Source: Silene noctiflora (Eukaryota; Streptophyta; Magnoliopsida; Caryophyllales; Caryophyllaceae). Taken from it: 20,208 bases of DNA. The translations under genes were made by a program, and so were the position numbers. This document shows, in pieces, positions 1-10,709 of this stretch. The first letter of the stretch is position 1. Every line of letters starts with the position of its first letter. A model generated the notes under the pieces. That model searched no databases. It was not told where the DNA came from and saw only the letters and a program-made list of their open reading frames with translations. Location: contig VHZZ01001206.1 in the NCBI GenBank assembly GCA_009801015.1, positions 144,240 through 164,447 on the forward strand, in the 5' to 3' direction.

Positions 1-712
1 GCTAAACATACAACCATGTATACCAATTAACCAACTTTATCATGTAAAACATCAAAATAACACAAGAAAACACCAAAATTCCAAAGTATCGCCGACTAAC
101 CTATCATTGTTACCTTTAGCTTCCTAGTCTTCGTGCGAGTCTTCAATTATGTATGAGTCGGCCTTCGGGTCGTCCAAATTTTCCCCTAAACACAAAATAA
201 GGTTTGTTAGATGAGAAATTTTCCATAATAAGGAGGATAGAAATCTCAAAAATTGGGAAAAGGGAGAAAAACAGGAACTTTGTTACATACTAAGGAGGAG
301 AACGAGAAGAGGAAGAGAACGGCGCAAAAATCAAAGAAAACGGTTGAGGAACGAAGGAATTATGAGTGTCTTAAGCTTGAGGAAATTTTGTATGAAAATG
401 GTGTTTATTGAGGAAGGTGGTGTGCTGAGATTTTAAGGAAGAAGAAAGGTTATGAGAAGAGTAAGTGGAAAAATGGAGGGTTTTATGGGGCTTTAACCAT
501 CTTAGGCCCAACTTAACTCAAAATGAGTCGGGATTCATTTATTTTACGTTCAAATGCTACTATACATTTAAGACGGAACGAAATATTACTAATATAAATA
601 TTATACCATAAAATTCATATTTTATAAAAATAATATTTAAAATCATAATTTAATTTAATTAATTACCAAAAATAGTTTAAAATATGAAATTGGTAAATTA
701 CGGGTGTTACAA
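1..712 (-). mobile_element. Family A LTR, copy 1 (5' part, cut by window edge)
   Basis: Read on the minus strand, this LTR begins at 712 with TGTAACACCCGTAATTTACC and runs leftwards off the window. The start matches the starts of the LTRs at 14272 and 17885. The same order of parts follows in all three: an AT-rich stretch, a GGGCC-containing promoter-like zone near 500-535, a pyrimidine-rich leader with CTC and TTC runs, a donor GTATGT at 290, an acceptor TAG at 188-186 and an acidic reading frame ending at 124. The flanking five bases on the right are AGATG; the partner duplication would lie outside the window. No gag or pol is visible, so the superfamily is not determined. An LTR is the best reading because copy 14272-17062 has a target duplication and TG...CA ends. 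Confidence 0.75.
124..185 (-). other. Conserved acidic mini-exon in family A LTR, copy 1
   Basis: After a TAG acceptor at 188-186, the minus strand reads two bases, then 19 codons ENLDDPKADSYIIEDSHED and stop TAG (126-124). A donor (GTATGT) lies at 290, which gives a putative 105-bp intron. Just after the stop, AAAG|GTAAC at about 114/113 looks like another donor. The same 20-codon frame occurs at 14796-14855 and 18392-18451. In the exon joined to it, the in-phase frame is open for only about 13 codons, is preceded by TGA and has no ATG, so translation is unproven. Confidence 0.5.
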
Positions 713-1144
713 GATGTCAAAATAACCTCTTTACGTGCGCGTGACCTAGCAGTTGATTCTCTATTCTTTATCATTCACCTTTGTATTCTCTCAATAACTT
801 TGTCAATAGAATTGCCGAAATTTTTCGTGCTAAAGCCTCCATTAAACACATAAGGAACAGGTGAAAGTGGCGAAGTGTCACCATTGATTTTTACAAGACC
901 ATTTGATGACATAGTCGTCGTAGGGACCACCACGAACCCTTATTATGCCCATGACTCCTCCACCTGAAAATGGTAAATTTTGCGTCACTATGTTGTTCAT
1001 TGCTTGATCACTCACTAAACCATCAACAATTTTTGGGTCTCCTAGTTGAGCATTATCGAGTAATCTCATCAAAGAACCATAAAAATCAGCTAGCTGCTTA
1101 GGAAATAATGGTTGTTGTTTTGGTTGTCGCAGTGGTGCCTATTT
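713..1144 (-). pseudogene. Broken reading frame of unknown origin
   Basis: Two overlapping minus-strand frames suggest one frameshifted coding remnant. The upstream part is open from about 1138 to the stop at 878, with its first ATG at 1072. It has a Gln/Pro-rich start (QPKQQPLFPKQLADFYGSL) followed by a segment containing NLPFSGGGVMGI. The downstream part, in another frame, starts at the ATG at 912-910 and runs 45 residues to a TGA at 777-775. It contains SPLSPVPYVFNGGFSTKNFG and ends IERIQR. I do not recognise the family. It lies between two transposon LTRs, immediately downstream of a trinucleotide run, so it may be a piece of an older mobile element or a gene fragment. Composition alone could also leave such short frames open by chance; the frame relation is my inference. 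Confidence 0.3.
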
Positions 1145-1150
1145 TTATTA

Positions 1151-1178
1151 TTGTTGTTGTTGTTGTTGTTGTCGTTGT
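1151..1178. repeat. (TTG)n microsatellite
   Basis: A nearly pure TTG run with one TCG interruption, directly abutting the left end of LTR E at 1179. Part of the run may have been the insertion target; the five bases before the LTR are GTTGT. Confidence 0.85.
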
Positions 1179-1238
1179 TGTAACGCTCCCATTTAAACAA
1201 GAGCTTTTAGCAAGACATTTCCAGTTAAATAAGACTTT

Positions 1239-1260
1239 TACCATCTCAGTTACCTGAGGT
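1239..1260 (-). other. Dyad near the LTR E terminus (conserved with LTR D)
   Basis: Plus strand TACCATCTCAGTTACCTGAG contains CTCA-GTTACC-TGAG, a 4-bp stem with a 6-base loop. It sits 60 bp from the LTR end, exactly as its counterpart (CTCG-ATTACC-CGAG) does in LTR D at 19283-19304. It falls in the part expected to be U5 in the minus-strand transcript. Confidence 0.55.
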
Positions 1261-1357
1261 GGTGAATATAAAAGACAAAAAATGCAAAGGTACGTTAAAT
1301 AATAACATTAATTAAGTGTCTCAAGCACTTATTAAAATTGTCTAAAATGAATAAAAA

Positions 1358-3835
1358 ATGAATAGCTAAAGTTTAAATTACAATTGATAATAATGGCAAA
1401 GTCTAAATAACTAAGTGATCTAAGTGGTGGCAATGGCTAGACTCCTCCAATCATCTCACGCATCCAAAGCTTCACAGCATCGCAACAATCCAAGCTAAAT
1501 AAAACTTGCATATTTATCTGCTCCCTATTCGATCGGAAATTATCCCATGGATCATAATGTGTCGCCCAAGAAATACGTAAAAAAAAATTTGACACAGGAC
1601 ACAAAACAAGTCAACCAAAAGGTCAAGTAGGATAAGTAAACAATGCAAGATAATATAATTTACCAACATTTGCAAAAGAACAATATAAGAAACAATATAA
1701 CAACAATACCTCCATGCGCCACTAGGACTATGGCTCACGCCACACCCGCAACCACACTATTTCAAGAAAAAGTATCAGGTCCACGGTCACCCCAAACACC
1801 TGTCGTGCCTGGCCTACCTGTATCACAGGTCCACGGCTCTTCCACATCCCCGTGTCTGGCCTATCCAATTCACAATAACCAATCCGACAACAATAAAAGT
1901 ATTCCTTCTCGAACAACAATAATATCAATATAATTCCAACAACAAGATTAATATTAGAAATACTCCAATTATATACGTTTGTAATACAAGCAAACCAATT
2001 ATAAGACAACAACAATTAAGCAAGATTGAGTAGTTAACCTACCTTTTCGCAAATACTCCAATTAATTAAGCAACCAAGAAATTAAAAGTTCTCCTCCACA
2101 AATCCTTCAACTAATTAAGACAATAATTACATATAATCATAAACAATACTAGTTATCCGAATTAAGATAGAATTCTTCCTAAATGAATAGCTGAAGTTTA
2201 AATTACAATTGATAATAATGGCAAAGTCTAAATAACTAAGTGATCTAAGTGATGGCGATAGCTAGACTCCTCCAATACTCTCACGCGTCCCAAAGCATCA
2301 CAGCATCGCAACCATCCAAGCTAAATAAAACTTGCTTATTTATCTGCTCCGTATTCGATCAGAAATTATCAAATGGATCATAACGTGTCGCCCAAGAAAT
2401 AGGTAAAAAGAATTTGCCATAGGACACAAAACAAGTCGACCAAAAGGTCAAGTAGGATAAGTAAACAATGCGAGAAAATATAATTTACCAACATCTGCAA
2501 AAGAACAATATATGAAACAATATACAACAACACCACCTCCATGCGCCACTAGCACTATGGCTCACGCCACACCCGCAACCACACGATCTCAAGAAAAAGT
2601 GTAAGGTCCTTGGCCACCCCAAACACATGTCGTGCCTGGCCTACCTATATCTCAGGTCCACGACTCTTCCACATCCCCGTGTCTGGCCTATCCAATTCAC
2701 AATAACCAAACCGACAACAATAAAAGTATTCCTCCTCGAACAAAAATAATATCCATATAATTCCAACAACAAGATCAATATTAGAAATACTCCAATTATA
2801 CGTTTGTAAGACAAGCAAACCAATTATAAGACAACAACAATTAAGCAGGATTAAGTAGTTAACCTACCTTTTCACAAATACTCCAATTAAATAAGCAACC
2901 AAGCAATTAAAAGTGCTCCTCCACAAATCCTTCACCTAATTAAGACAATAATTACATATAATCATAAACAATACTAGTTATGCGAATTAAGATAGAATTC
3001 TTCCTAAATGAATAGCTAAAGTTTAAATTACAATTGATAATAATGGCAAAGTCTAAATAACTAAGTGATCTAAGTGATGGCGATAGCTAGACTCCTCCAA
3101 TCATCTCATGCGTCCCAGAGCATCACAACATCGCAACCATCCAAGCTAAATAAAAATTGCTTATTTATCTGCTCCCTATTTGATCTGAAATTATCAAATA
3201 GATCATAACATGTCGCCCAAGAAATAGGTAAAAAGAATTTGATACGGGACACAAAACAAGTCAACCAAAAGGTCAAGTAGGACAAGTAAACAATGCAAGA
3301 TAATATAATTTACCAACATTTGCAAAAGAAAAATATAAGAAACAATATACAACAACAACAACACCTTCCTGCGCCACTAGGAATATGGCTCACGCCACAC
3401 CCGTAACCACACGATCTCACGAAAAAGTCTAAGTTCCACGGCCACCCCTAACACCTGTCGTGCCTGGCCGACCTGTATCTCAGGTCCACGGCTCTTCCAC
3501 ATCCCCGTGTCTGGCCTATCCAATTCACAATAACCAATCCGACAACAATAAAATATTCCTCCTCAAACAACAATAATATCAAAATAATTCCAACAACAAG
3601 ATCAATATTAGAAATACTCCAATTATACGTTTGTAAGACAAGCAAACCAATTATAAGACAACAACAATTAAGCAAGATTGAGTAGTTAACCTACCTTTTC
3701 TCAAATACTCCAATTAATTAAGCAACCAAGCAATTAAAAGTGCTCCTCCACAAATCCTTCACCTAATTAAGACAATAATTACATATAATCATAAACAATA
3801 CTAATTATGCAAATTAAGATAGAATTCTACCTAAA
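1358..3835. repeat. Three tandem 825-bp units inside LTR E
   Basis: The phrase ATGAATAGCTRAAGTTTAAA recurs at 1358, 2183 and 3008, exactly 825 bases apart, and each unit ends with a form of GATAGAATTCTNCCTA. The third unit ends about 3835, where unique sequence (GCAAGATGGGAAAGC) starts. By eye the units differ by scattered substitutions and small indels, and units 2 and 3 share variants (GTGATGGCGATAGC) against unit 1 (GTGGTGGCAATGGC). The short open frames on either strand recur from unit to unit with changing ends and look like composition effects. Confidence 0.92.
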
Positions 3836-4093
3836 GCAAGATGGGAAAGCTACCCAACACATGCCCCCACCAACAACCCCGAGGTCAACCCACGGCTCGA
3901 CCATAGTGGTCAACAGCAACAGTCAATCGTCACAAACGTAAATAATTGATTTAAAGCGAGCCTACATGACTTACAATATTTAGATCTAAGGCAAGATGGT
4001 TGCTTGAATGTTGTCTCACATGTCTCCCTCTTTCTCTCTAGTTTTTATGTTTAGAATAGGTGAATAAAGTGATTGATGGAAGATGTAGTTTGG

Positions 4094-4103
4094 TATTTAT
4101 AAA
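4094..4103 (-). promoter_or_regulatory. Predicted TATA box of LTR E
   Basis: Minus strand CCTTTATAAATACC is a good plant TATA box. It is followed on the minus strand by a C/A/T-rich stretch (ACTACATCTTCCATCAATCA) of the kind seen at transcription starts, so transcription would begin near 4065. Its place, about 270 bp inside the LTR's 5' end, suits a U3/R boundary. Confidence 0.5.
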
Positions 4104-4372
4104 GGCAAGAGAAGGTTCTAGAATAATTAAATAATAAATAAAATAAGTAAGTTTAGGTAGCACCCACACCAATTACACCAACCTTCTCTTACTCCCTCTC
4201 ACCCACCGGTCACACTATACATACATATTATATTTTTTTTATTTTTTCTATTTTTAAGACTATAACCAATATATTTTACTCACTTTACATTTTTTTCATT
4301 TTATTCTGAAAGCATACTTATTTTGACTAAGTTTGACAGAGTTGACTTTAACTAAAAATACGGAGTATTACA

Positions 4373-4621
4373 GTCTTCCTCCTTTAAAAAGAACTCCGTC
4401 CCGAAGTTCACCACACTACTCCCTTCAATGACACAAACAACATGATTTACTCCATAACTTACTCAATTAAATGACTCAACATAATTACTCAATTAGCTCA
4501 AACATTCAAAATGACTTATACTTATACTTATTTATACTCATTAAAAAATGGAAACAATGGATTATTACATCCTAACTCCCTAAACATAAGGTTACATCCC
4601 CGTAACCTACTCATACCTAAT
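4373..4621 (-). mobile_element. Polypurine tract and 3' end of the element E body
   Basis: Read on the minus strand, AACTTCGGGACGGAGTTC then a purine run (AAAGGAGGAAGAC) leads straight into the LTR start TGTAAT. This resembles the end of plant Ty3/gypsy polyproteins, where the last codons (a phrase such as NFEDEVFFKGG) overlap the polypurine tract. The frame here is decayed (NFGTEFFLKEED is the nearest reading). The rest, to 4621, has no convincing coding content. It stops abruptly at 4622, where element F starts, so F appears to have inserted into E. Confidence 0.55.
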
Positions 4622-5191
4622 TGTGGACATCACTCCACGAACATTTGCGCGAGTCTCGCACGTGGTTCATTAGAGTCGACACCAGATCTTAGGAGATCTT
4701 AGGAAAACCTGGAACCGTGCAAAGGCTTTCAGACGGATCTATTAACTATTGACATTGAGCTCGTGGTGAAAGTGCGTGTTAGGAAATCCGTTAATAAGAC
4801 ACCTAACCCCGCCCGTTACAATAACGACCTCTACTCTAATAAATTATGGTCGTGAATAAGGTTATAGATATTCCAATTATGAATGCAAACATCATTTTAA
4901 ACCCTATCATGTGAATTGGTTTCTATGTCGATTTAATACAATTAGATTCGTCAAAGTAGTTTAGCATGTGAGTTTATTTAAACCAACTTGTATAAACAAA
5001 CAAAAAATAAGGATTAAGAGATGTTCTTACTCTTAGCATAAAAAAGGATTAACAAACATTAGTGGTTAGTTAAAATACAACACAAATTACAAACAATATA
5101 TATATTCAAAGCTAAAATTAATTAAGCAAATTAAGCTAAAAGTTAAACAAATATTATCAAATAAGAAAAGAAAATTAAAATACATTCTGGA

Positions 5192-5216
5192 CAGACCCCT
5201 GCATCACACGGGTCTG
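5192..5216 (-). other. Short hairpin in the 3' half of LTR F
   Basis: CAGACCC and GGGTCTG form a perfect 7-bp stem around an 11-base loop. In the 5' LTR copy (from about 17838) the right arm is GGATCTG, which breaks one pair, so the structure is not conserved between the two LTRs. Confidence 0.4.
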
Positions 5217-6087
5217 GAAGTTCGAAACAGGTTAGATCTGATCCGTGCATTGCACGTGTTTCTCGCAAACACAATGTTAATTACAAAACAAATACTAAAT
5301 CAATGAATTAAATCATGAAAAATTACCGGAAATAAATTTACAAATTATAAGTCCGGAAAAAAATCACAAATTAAATTTTACATAATTAAAATTAAATAAA
5401 CTAAAATTAGCCTTAATTACAATGTTAAATAACCAAATAATTAAACTAAACATGTGAAAAGTCATAAGAACAAATAAAACAAGGAAAATCCAGCGATAAT
5501 TTCATTCTAACTAATTTAGACATCAATAAATTCGAATTGATCATTAAAAATTAACGTCATGCCAAAAATCATTCATAAATAATCATTACAGCATGTTAAT
5601 AACAAATTAAAAGCTAACGATCTAAACTAATTGACAAAGACACATTAACAAACATGATTATTAAATATAAACAAGACGAAAAGTAATTTAACAAACATAC
5701 GACGAAAATAATTACATAAAAATAAAACAATTTTAGTATTAATTAACGAAAACGGTAATAATAAATGATATAAAAAACGAATGAAACGAGAAAGAGATGG
5801 GTACTATTGCACCCTCAACCTACATGTAAATCGTTGACACCGTCTTGGTCGTAATCGATCGTAGATTAATCTCGAGGGGCCGTCGCCGACGAAAGTTGAA
5901 TGCTTTGAACACGGTATTGCAAAGCTTTGAGCAGCAATTTTCAAACGCGATTTTCTCCTTCGTTTCTCATGGAATTTTTATTCGAAAGATATTCTGGAAT
6001 CAGGGAAGAATTAAATTTTAAAAATTTTGAAAAAATAAAGTGTTTTTGATGCAATGGGCACAAAAAACGAGGTGAAACAGCTTGTTG

Positions 6088-6126
6088 CACTCGGAAAACA
6101 GAGTTTGTGTACTCTGTTTTCGAGTG
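6088..6126 (-). other. Long stem-loop downstream of the F TATA box
   Basis: CACTCGGAAAACAGAGT (6088-6104) pairs with ACTCTGTTTTCGAGTG (6111-6126), with one unpaired base and a 6-base loop. It lies about 100-140 bases downstream of the TATA box in the transcribed direction, so it would form near the 5' end of the RNA. Confidence 0.55.
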
Positions 6127-6228
6127 ATTTTAGGGACGGTTTTGCTAGGGTTTTCTGATTCTTTTTGGTTGTGAATGGTGTGTCGTTATGGGTATATGTT
6201 AAGGAGAAAAAGGGTGGAAGATATGAGG

Positions 6229-6237
6229 TATTTATAG
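6229..6237 (-). promoter_or_regulatory. Predicted TATA box of LTR F
   Basis: Minus strand CCCTATAAATACC is close to the plant TATA consensus. It lies about 0.9 kb inside the LTR from its 5' end, with an A/C-rich leader downstream. Transcription would start near 6200. The first ATG after that opens only a very short frame. Confidence 0.6.
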
Positions 6238-7164
6238 GGAGTTTCGAAGGGTTTACATAGGGTTTCGAGGGCTTGGCTAGAGCTCGGGCCTGTTTCTCAA
6301 AGGCTGTTGTCCAACAGCTTTCGTGGCTCTTTGTGAGGGTTTTAGGGATGTTTTTTTGTATTTTAAGACACGGGAATATGGTATGGGCAGTTGGGTATGG
6401 TTTAGGGTTAATGGGTTGCGAGTTTGGGTCAGTTTGAGACGGGATTAGTGCTTGGTTTGGTTAAACACGTGAAACAGAGGAAGTGGGTTGTTTCGGGAAG
6501 AGTTTGTGAGTCATGTTGGACATGGATTTGGATGAGTGTTTGGATGTAAATGCATGGGTATTGGGTCAAGTATGCATGGAGCTTCGGGTCTTGGGTTTGA
6601 ATCGATGAGGAAGAGAGGTTTTGGTGAAGGACTGGGCTTGGGTAGGAGCTGCCAAAACAGGGCAACACGGGATGGTTATGGGCTGTTTATGTCGTGTTTT
6701 GGGTTAGGTTGGGCCGTGAACTCGGGTCTTGGTAAAGGTCGGGATATGGGTCAAAGCTTGGGTCAATTTTGCTTCGAAAATCGAGTCCAAATTGAGCTAG
6801 AAATCGAGCTTAAAATCGCGTATAAAACCGTCGTAAAAATCGAGTTTTTCAAATACGATTCATAAAACAATTTAATCTTTCAAAACGATTTTTCAAATCA
6901 AAGACCAATTTTATTTTTAATAAAATAAAGTAGGAAATAAATTCAAATAAAAACAAATAAAATGAATTTTCTTTAATAAACACATTTAATTCAAATATCA
7001 TTTAAATTAATAAAATACTCCATCGATAAACGCCCATTCTACGTCATAAAAAGAACTCCAAATAAAAGACTGTGCCAATTGGTAAATGCATGTCGTCCTA
7101 TAATCATCGGGTGTTTTACGGGATTTCTATAAATTCCAATATCAACAGATACGGGTATCTATAG

Positions 7165-7176
7165 AGCCCCCACTTT
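7165..7176 (-). other. Polypurine tract of element F
   Basis: Minus strand AAAGTGGGGGCT is a purine run ending in a G block, as seen before the 3' LTR of plant Tat-lineage elements. It marks the plus-strand primer position and the end of the internal region. Confidence 0.6.
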
Positions 7177-7637
7177 GACTGAGGCTTGGACAAGGCGAAA
7201 GTCAAAGTATACCCTAAGTCTAACGACCTGAGGATTCCGTGGGTCGTTTACGCTCCATTAGGCTTGCGTGCATAAACTCGCCATCCATATGACAGAAACA
7301 TACCTAAATTACAGATTTTGGATGCCTCGGACTTGCGATTGTGCTTGTAATCAGTTTAGTCATGTCAAACTGACCGTTGCTTAGGTGCTGGGGTGGTTGA
7401 ACCTCCTATTCGAGAAGATAGCCTACATATCCGTTTGCAGACGGAAATAAACCAAAGTCGAAGTTCAGGGATATTTGGACTGGTGTTGCTGTTATGTTGC
7501 TGTTGGTGCTAGTGCTGGTGCTATTTGCTGGTTTTTGGTTGCTAGTGAACAAAAATCTCCCCAAAAGGGATAGATTGCTCGAAGGTCTTATTAACCTGCT
7601 TGGTGCTTACAAGCTTTCTGCTTGTTTTCTCTTTGCG

Positions 7638-7736
7638 GGTGTTTATTGTTGGAAGGTTCACTGACCTAATGGTGTTTATTGCTGGAAAGTTCGTTGACCT
7701 GTTGGTGCTTATTGCTCAAAGAATATGATCCATAGC
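7638..7736. repeat. 33-bp tandem repeat, about three copies
   Basis: GGTGTTTATTGYTGGAA followed by a GTTCRYTGACCT segment starts at 7638 and 7671; a third, decaying copy starts at 7704. The period is exactly 33 bp. Confidence 0.7.
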
Positions 7737-9229
7737 TCGGTCATGTCGAGCTGCTCATGGAACTCATTAGCTTCATTAGAAGTAACCCATGGCGCAGTCA
7801 TATTGAGCTACTTTCAGGTGACGGCTAGCCGTGATAAATTTGAGAATTGAATATTTTTTTATTGGGCTCATAGATCCCCCAGTTGCAAATGGGTTCTAAA
7901 GCGTAACACTATATAGCCCCCAATTGATTGCTGATATCCTTGTGATGCAATCGAGTGTACAAACCTGTTAGTAACAGTGCTTTGATTTTGAAAATGTACC
8001 TGTAACAAACTAGTATAGTACTATATAAAGTAAAAATGCTTCACATAGTTAATTCACATAGCAAATTTGAAGACAAAATTTTATTTTGATTTTTTTGAAA
8101 GTCAGGATTATCGAAAAAAGCTGATTGTTTTTAAATCATCAAATTGTAAAAGACTGGGATTTGAATTTGAAAGGACTTAAATTTGAATTTGAAAGTTGAA
8201 CAATTCGAATTCAATTTGAAATAAGGCTCTAATTTTGAGTTTCTAAAAAGTGTGACTTCAATTTGGATGATTTGGAATTCGAAAGAGGAGAAGACTCATT
8301 GAGGACTCGACTACTTGACATTTGAAGCTAAGTGGGGTTGACTCGAATTAGGATAGACTCCTAAGTGTCCAGGAACTTTAACTAATACGACTGACACGCG
8401 ACGTGAATTGAAGGCGAAAGGTATCATAGATCCCCAAATAAGTCTTTCTCGGAACGTGGAGCGTATCAAGTCAAAATATTTGCCAACATCGTTAGACAAA
8501 GCTCATTCTGAAAGCTGACGATTACTCATCTAAATCTAGATCCTCATCCTAGCCTAAATCGAATACTAAGACTGACTTGGTTGAAGGTGGCTCGACTTGG
8601 ACTTGGTTAAGACCCTTAGTAAATCGACAAGATGAATGGTGGACGGATGGATTGAATCCCCCATTCTAAAGGACTGCCTATATATTCGCGTGGAGCGAAA
8701 TCAAATCCGACGTAGTTCGAATGAAGGGCATAAGAATGGTGCTAAGTTTTTGTTTGTGTGTGCACACCCAAAGGTTTCACCTAAGGTATCATGTTGTATC
8801 CCGTAATAACCTACATGGTACCGTTAACTCCCGTGTCTGGGGTTGGTGAAAAAGGCTTTGATGCTTTGGGATGTGGAGCTTGGTAATAAGGGGTTTGAAT
8901 GGTGAACCATCACTCTGGAGGTTTGTTTTGTGGTGCTTAGGCCAAAGGATGCGGTAGGAAATGGTGTCTCGGGTTTGATGGAACCTGAGTGCGAATGGGT
9001 TAGGAGAGATATGTGGGTCCAAATTTCCATGTCTGGACCCTATAGGCTTGGGTGTATTGACATAAGCCAAATGAATCCTCAAAAATCCCTGACTATTCCC
9101 TGTGATTATCTCGAGAAGGACTTAGGGGTATGGAAGGCTATTGATTATGTTAGCTGACCGCTCTGGCTTTTCATTTTGAATTTGATCACGATATGCTTAA
9201 TATTGACTTTTGGCTTCTACAACTTTGTC

Positions 9230-9312
9230 ATTTTTCTTTTTACTTTTTCCTTTTTTTTTTTCTTTTGCTTTTTCGTTTTTCTTTTTCATTCTTTTTGCCT
9301 TTTTCTTCTTCT
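9230..9312. repeat. Pyrimidine tract (T-rich)
   Basis: An almost unbroken run of T and C on the plus strand (purine on the minus strand). The phenylalanine-rich open frame across it is a composition effect. On the minus strand it could serve as an extra purine tract, but nothing shows that. Confidence 0.75.
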
Positions 9313-9916
9313 AGTCACAATTGATTTGTCATTTGAAAAATTTGGGCTTCTCCAATCAGTTTGGGTTCGTACTAAGATAGATTGCTCTTGTCTCTCGTTG
9401 ACATGGGATGATTTTGTGGGGAATGGGCTTGCCTTCTGTCATAGATATAAGAAACAGGGAAGAGGTATGAGCTCGTCATAGGATCATCTAAGGTCTTGTC
9501 TTAAGCACTGGTTTTGATGGAAGTTTTCTACCGCCACACATGGAATAGGTAAAGGAAGCAAACATGAGATCCTAATGTACCTTACCATTTTAAACTCGGC
9601 ATACTCTTACCCAAGGGGCGCCTTTGAGTGTGTTGTGCATTTATCATGTTTTTAGATTGATCGATGATTGAAAAATAGAGTAGATTTGAAGGTGAAAATG
9701 CAATAAATTTTATTGAAGTTGAAAATGTTTCACATAGATTCAACTAGGGAGCGATTTCTAGGACATGCCCTAGATTTGCACGAAGAACATAGAGAACCTT
9801 GACTTGATAGCAAAAAAAAAAGTCCCAAATTCGACTTAGACTATGACACGAATATAAATCCTAACTTGTAACCAATCAGACTCAGTCTTGAGCTTCTTCT
9901 CCAATGAACATCCCAT

Positions 9917-10218
9917 TCAAAGGTCTCCAAAAGGGTTGTTGATGTTGTTTAGATTTACTGTAGGTAGTAGGATTGTCCCATTCTCTATCATATCCTGAAT
10001 TTGGTGCTTCAATCGGAAGCAGTTATCGGTATCATGACCCTTACCTCGGTGATACAGGAAAAAAGCAGTAGGGTCGAAGTATTTGGTTTGCTTTTCCTTA
10101 GTATAGATACCTTGTTTCTGCACTTCCCGCCAAACACCCAGTGAAGATTGGGCCGCATGTTTAACATACGGAACGATTTTATAACATTTCGTAAATTCGT
10201 CGAAAAGTGGTAGCTCAA
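9917..10218 (-). pseudogene. Gag C-terminal remnant with altered zinc knuckle (element F)
   Basis: The minus-strand frame is open from about 10206 to a stop at 9917-9919. It contains KYFDPTAFFLYHRGKGHDTD followed by NCFRLKHQIQDMIENG. This matches the nucleocapsid end of Tat/Ogre-type Gag proteins, where a CxxH...GHxTxxC knuckle is followed by LxxxIxxLI and a basic/polar tail. The expected first cysteine is replaced by phenylalanine (FLYH), while His, the GH pair and the last Cys remain, so zinc binding is probably lost. About 100 bases upstream (to 10225) stay open (ELPLFDEFTKCYKIV...) but I cannot align them to the family. The frame is cut at 10225 by LTR G, and no pol frame follows downstream. 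Confidence 0.65.
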
Positions 10219-10492
10219 AAAGTCATGTCAACCCCTTGGTCATCATCTATGTTCCGATACGGTCGTTTTGGAAGTAATTAGAGTACATTTGGAGTCCGGG
10301 TCAAAAACCGTCTTCATTTTCTAAAATCGTCTTAAAACCGAGTCGGAATATTCTAGTTTTATTTCCAAAATATCATTTTAAGATTTCAAATCTCGATATA
10401 TCTAATTTTGCGGAATAAGGAAGCCTATCTTCCCTAAATCCTAAAATAAGCCGCGGAAATCTTTCTTTCTGAGGAGGGAAAGTTTCAGGAGA

Positions 10493-10549
10493 GGACGCAG
10501 AGGTCACTGCGCCTCTTGGAAAGGTCGCAGTGTCTATTGCGCCTCTTCC
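10493..10549 (+). repeat. Paired dyad module 1 in LTR G
   Basis: Two adjacent copies of an imperfect inverted motif of the type CGCAG...CTGCGCCTCTTGG and TCGCAG...TTGCGCCTCTTCC. They lie 85-140 bp upstream of the TATA box. The same pair recurs at 11082-11140 and 11540-11599. Confidence 0.7.
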
Positions 10550-10631
10550 TTGGCTATTTTTTGTCAGTTCCGGAATATTTCCGAATTCTTTCCAAATCCT
10601 ATCTTTTCCTAAATTTCTACCTCGTGATTAG

Positions 10632-10639
10632 TATAAATA
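10632..10639 (+). promoter_or_regulatory. Predicted TATA box of LTR G
   Basis: TATAAATA followed by AAGGCCTCCGCC. Transcription would start near 10664 (CTTCACACGAG), leaving a leader of about 45 bases before the first ATG at 10710. Confidence 0.62.
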
Positions 10640-10709
10640 AAGGCCTCCGCCTCACATATTCTTCACACGAGTGCCCGCCCCTTCTCTTCTCTCTCTGCAT
10701 TCTAAGACC

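Larger units (their letters stand above)
1179..4372 (-). mobile_element. LTR 'E', a 3.2 kb 3' LTR enlarged by a tandem array
   Basis: On the plus strand the block begins TGTAACGCTCCC (1179) and ends GGAGTATTACA (4372); the two ends are inverted copies with 9 of 11 bases matching and have the usual TG...CA. Immediately right lies, on the minus strand, the purine tract AAAGGAGGAAGAC, so this is the 3' LTR of a minus-strand element whose body lies to the right and is interrupted by element F at 4622. A TATA box (minus) at 4094-4103 and a short dyad 60 bp from the LTR end fit promoter and U5 positions. Three 825-bp units account for about 2.5 kb; without the two extra units the LTR would be about 1.5 kb. 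It shares the dyad block with LTR D, so a Ty3/gypsy chromovirus (Tekay-like) origin is probable but not shown by any domain. Confidence 0.72.
4622..7147 (-). mobile_element. 3' LTR of element F
   Basis: The 3' end of the LTR (minus) is GATGTCCACA at 4622, matched by the 5' LTR at 17280. The 5' end is placed at TGTTGATATTGG (7147), just after the purine tract; the 17 bases between tract and LTR make this border less certain. Length is about 2.5 kb. It contains a TATA box at 6229-6237, a strong hairpin at 6088-6126 and an AT-rich 3' half. Relative to the 5' LTR it has a small tandem duplication (AGATCTTAGG twice, 4683-4703). Open frames in the 6400-6865 region are short and not supported as genes. 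Confidence 0.72.
7177..9916 (-). other. Long non-coding 3' region of element F (no pol seen)
   Basis: This 2.7 kb lies between the gag zinc-knuckle remnant and the polypurine tract, where pol would be expected. I looked for reverse transcriptase, RNase H and integrase signatures on the minus strand and saw none; open frames are short on both strands. The stretch holds a 33-bp tandem repeat (7638-7736), a GCTGTT/GGTGCT-rich patch (about 7479-7540) and a pyrimidine tract (9230-9312). Retand is known for a long untranslated 3' region, which fits, but deletion of pol is equally possible. The frame at 8930-9157 and those opposite it have no recognisable domain. Confidence 0.5.

Noticed and set aside
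1514-3675. Open frames recurring in each 825-bp unit (Leu/Ile-rich products)
   Set aside because: Frame ends and lengths change from unit to unit and the sequence is AT-rich. There is no sign of selection on any one frame.
6429-6865. Frames of 79 and 109 codons on opposite strands inside LTR F
   Set aside because: They overlap each other, have simple composition (Gly/Met/Phe or Ser/Gln) and contain no domain.
9176-9481. Phenylalanine-rich 101-codon frame that looks like a membrane protein
   Set aside because: It crosses a pyrimidine tract where TTT and TTC codons arise from composition.
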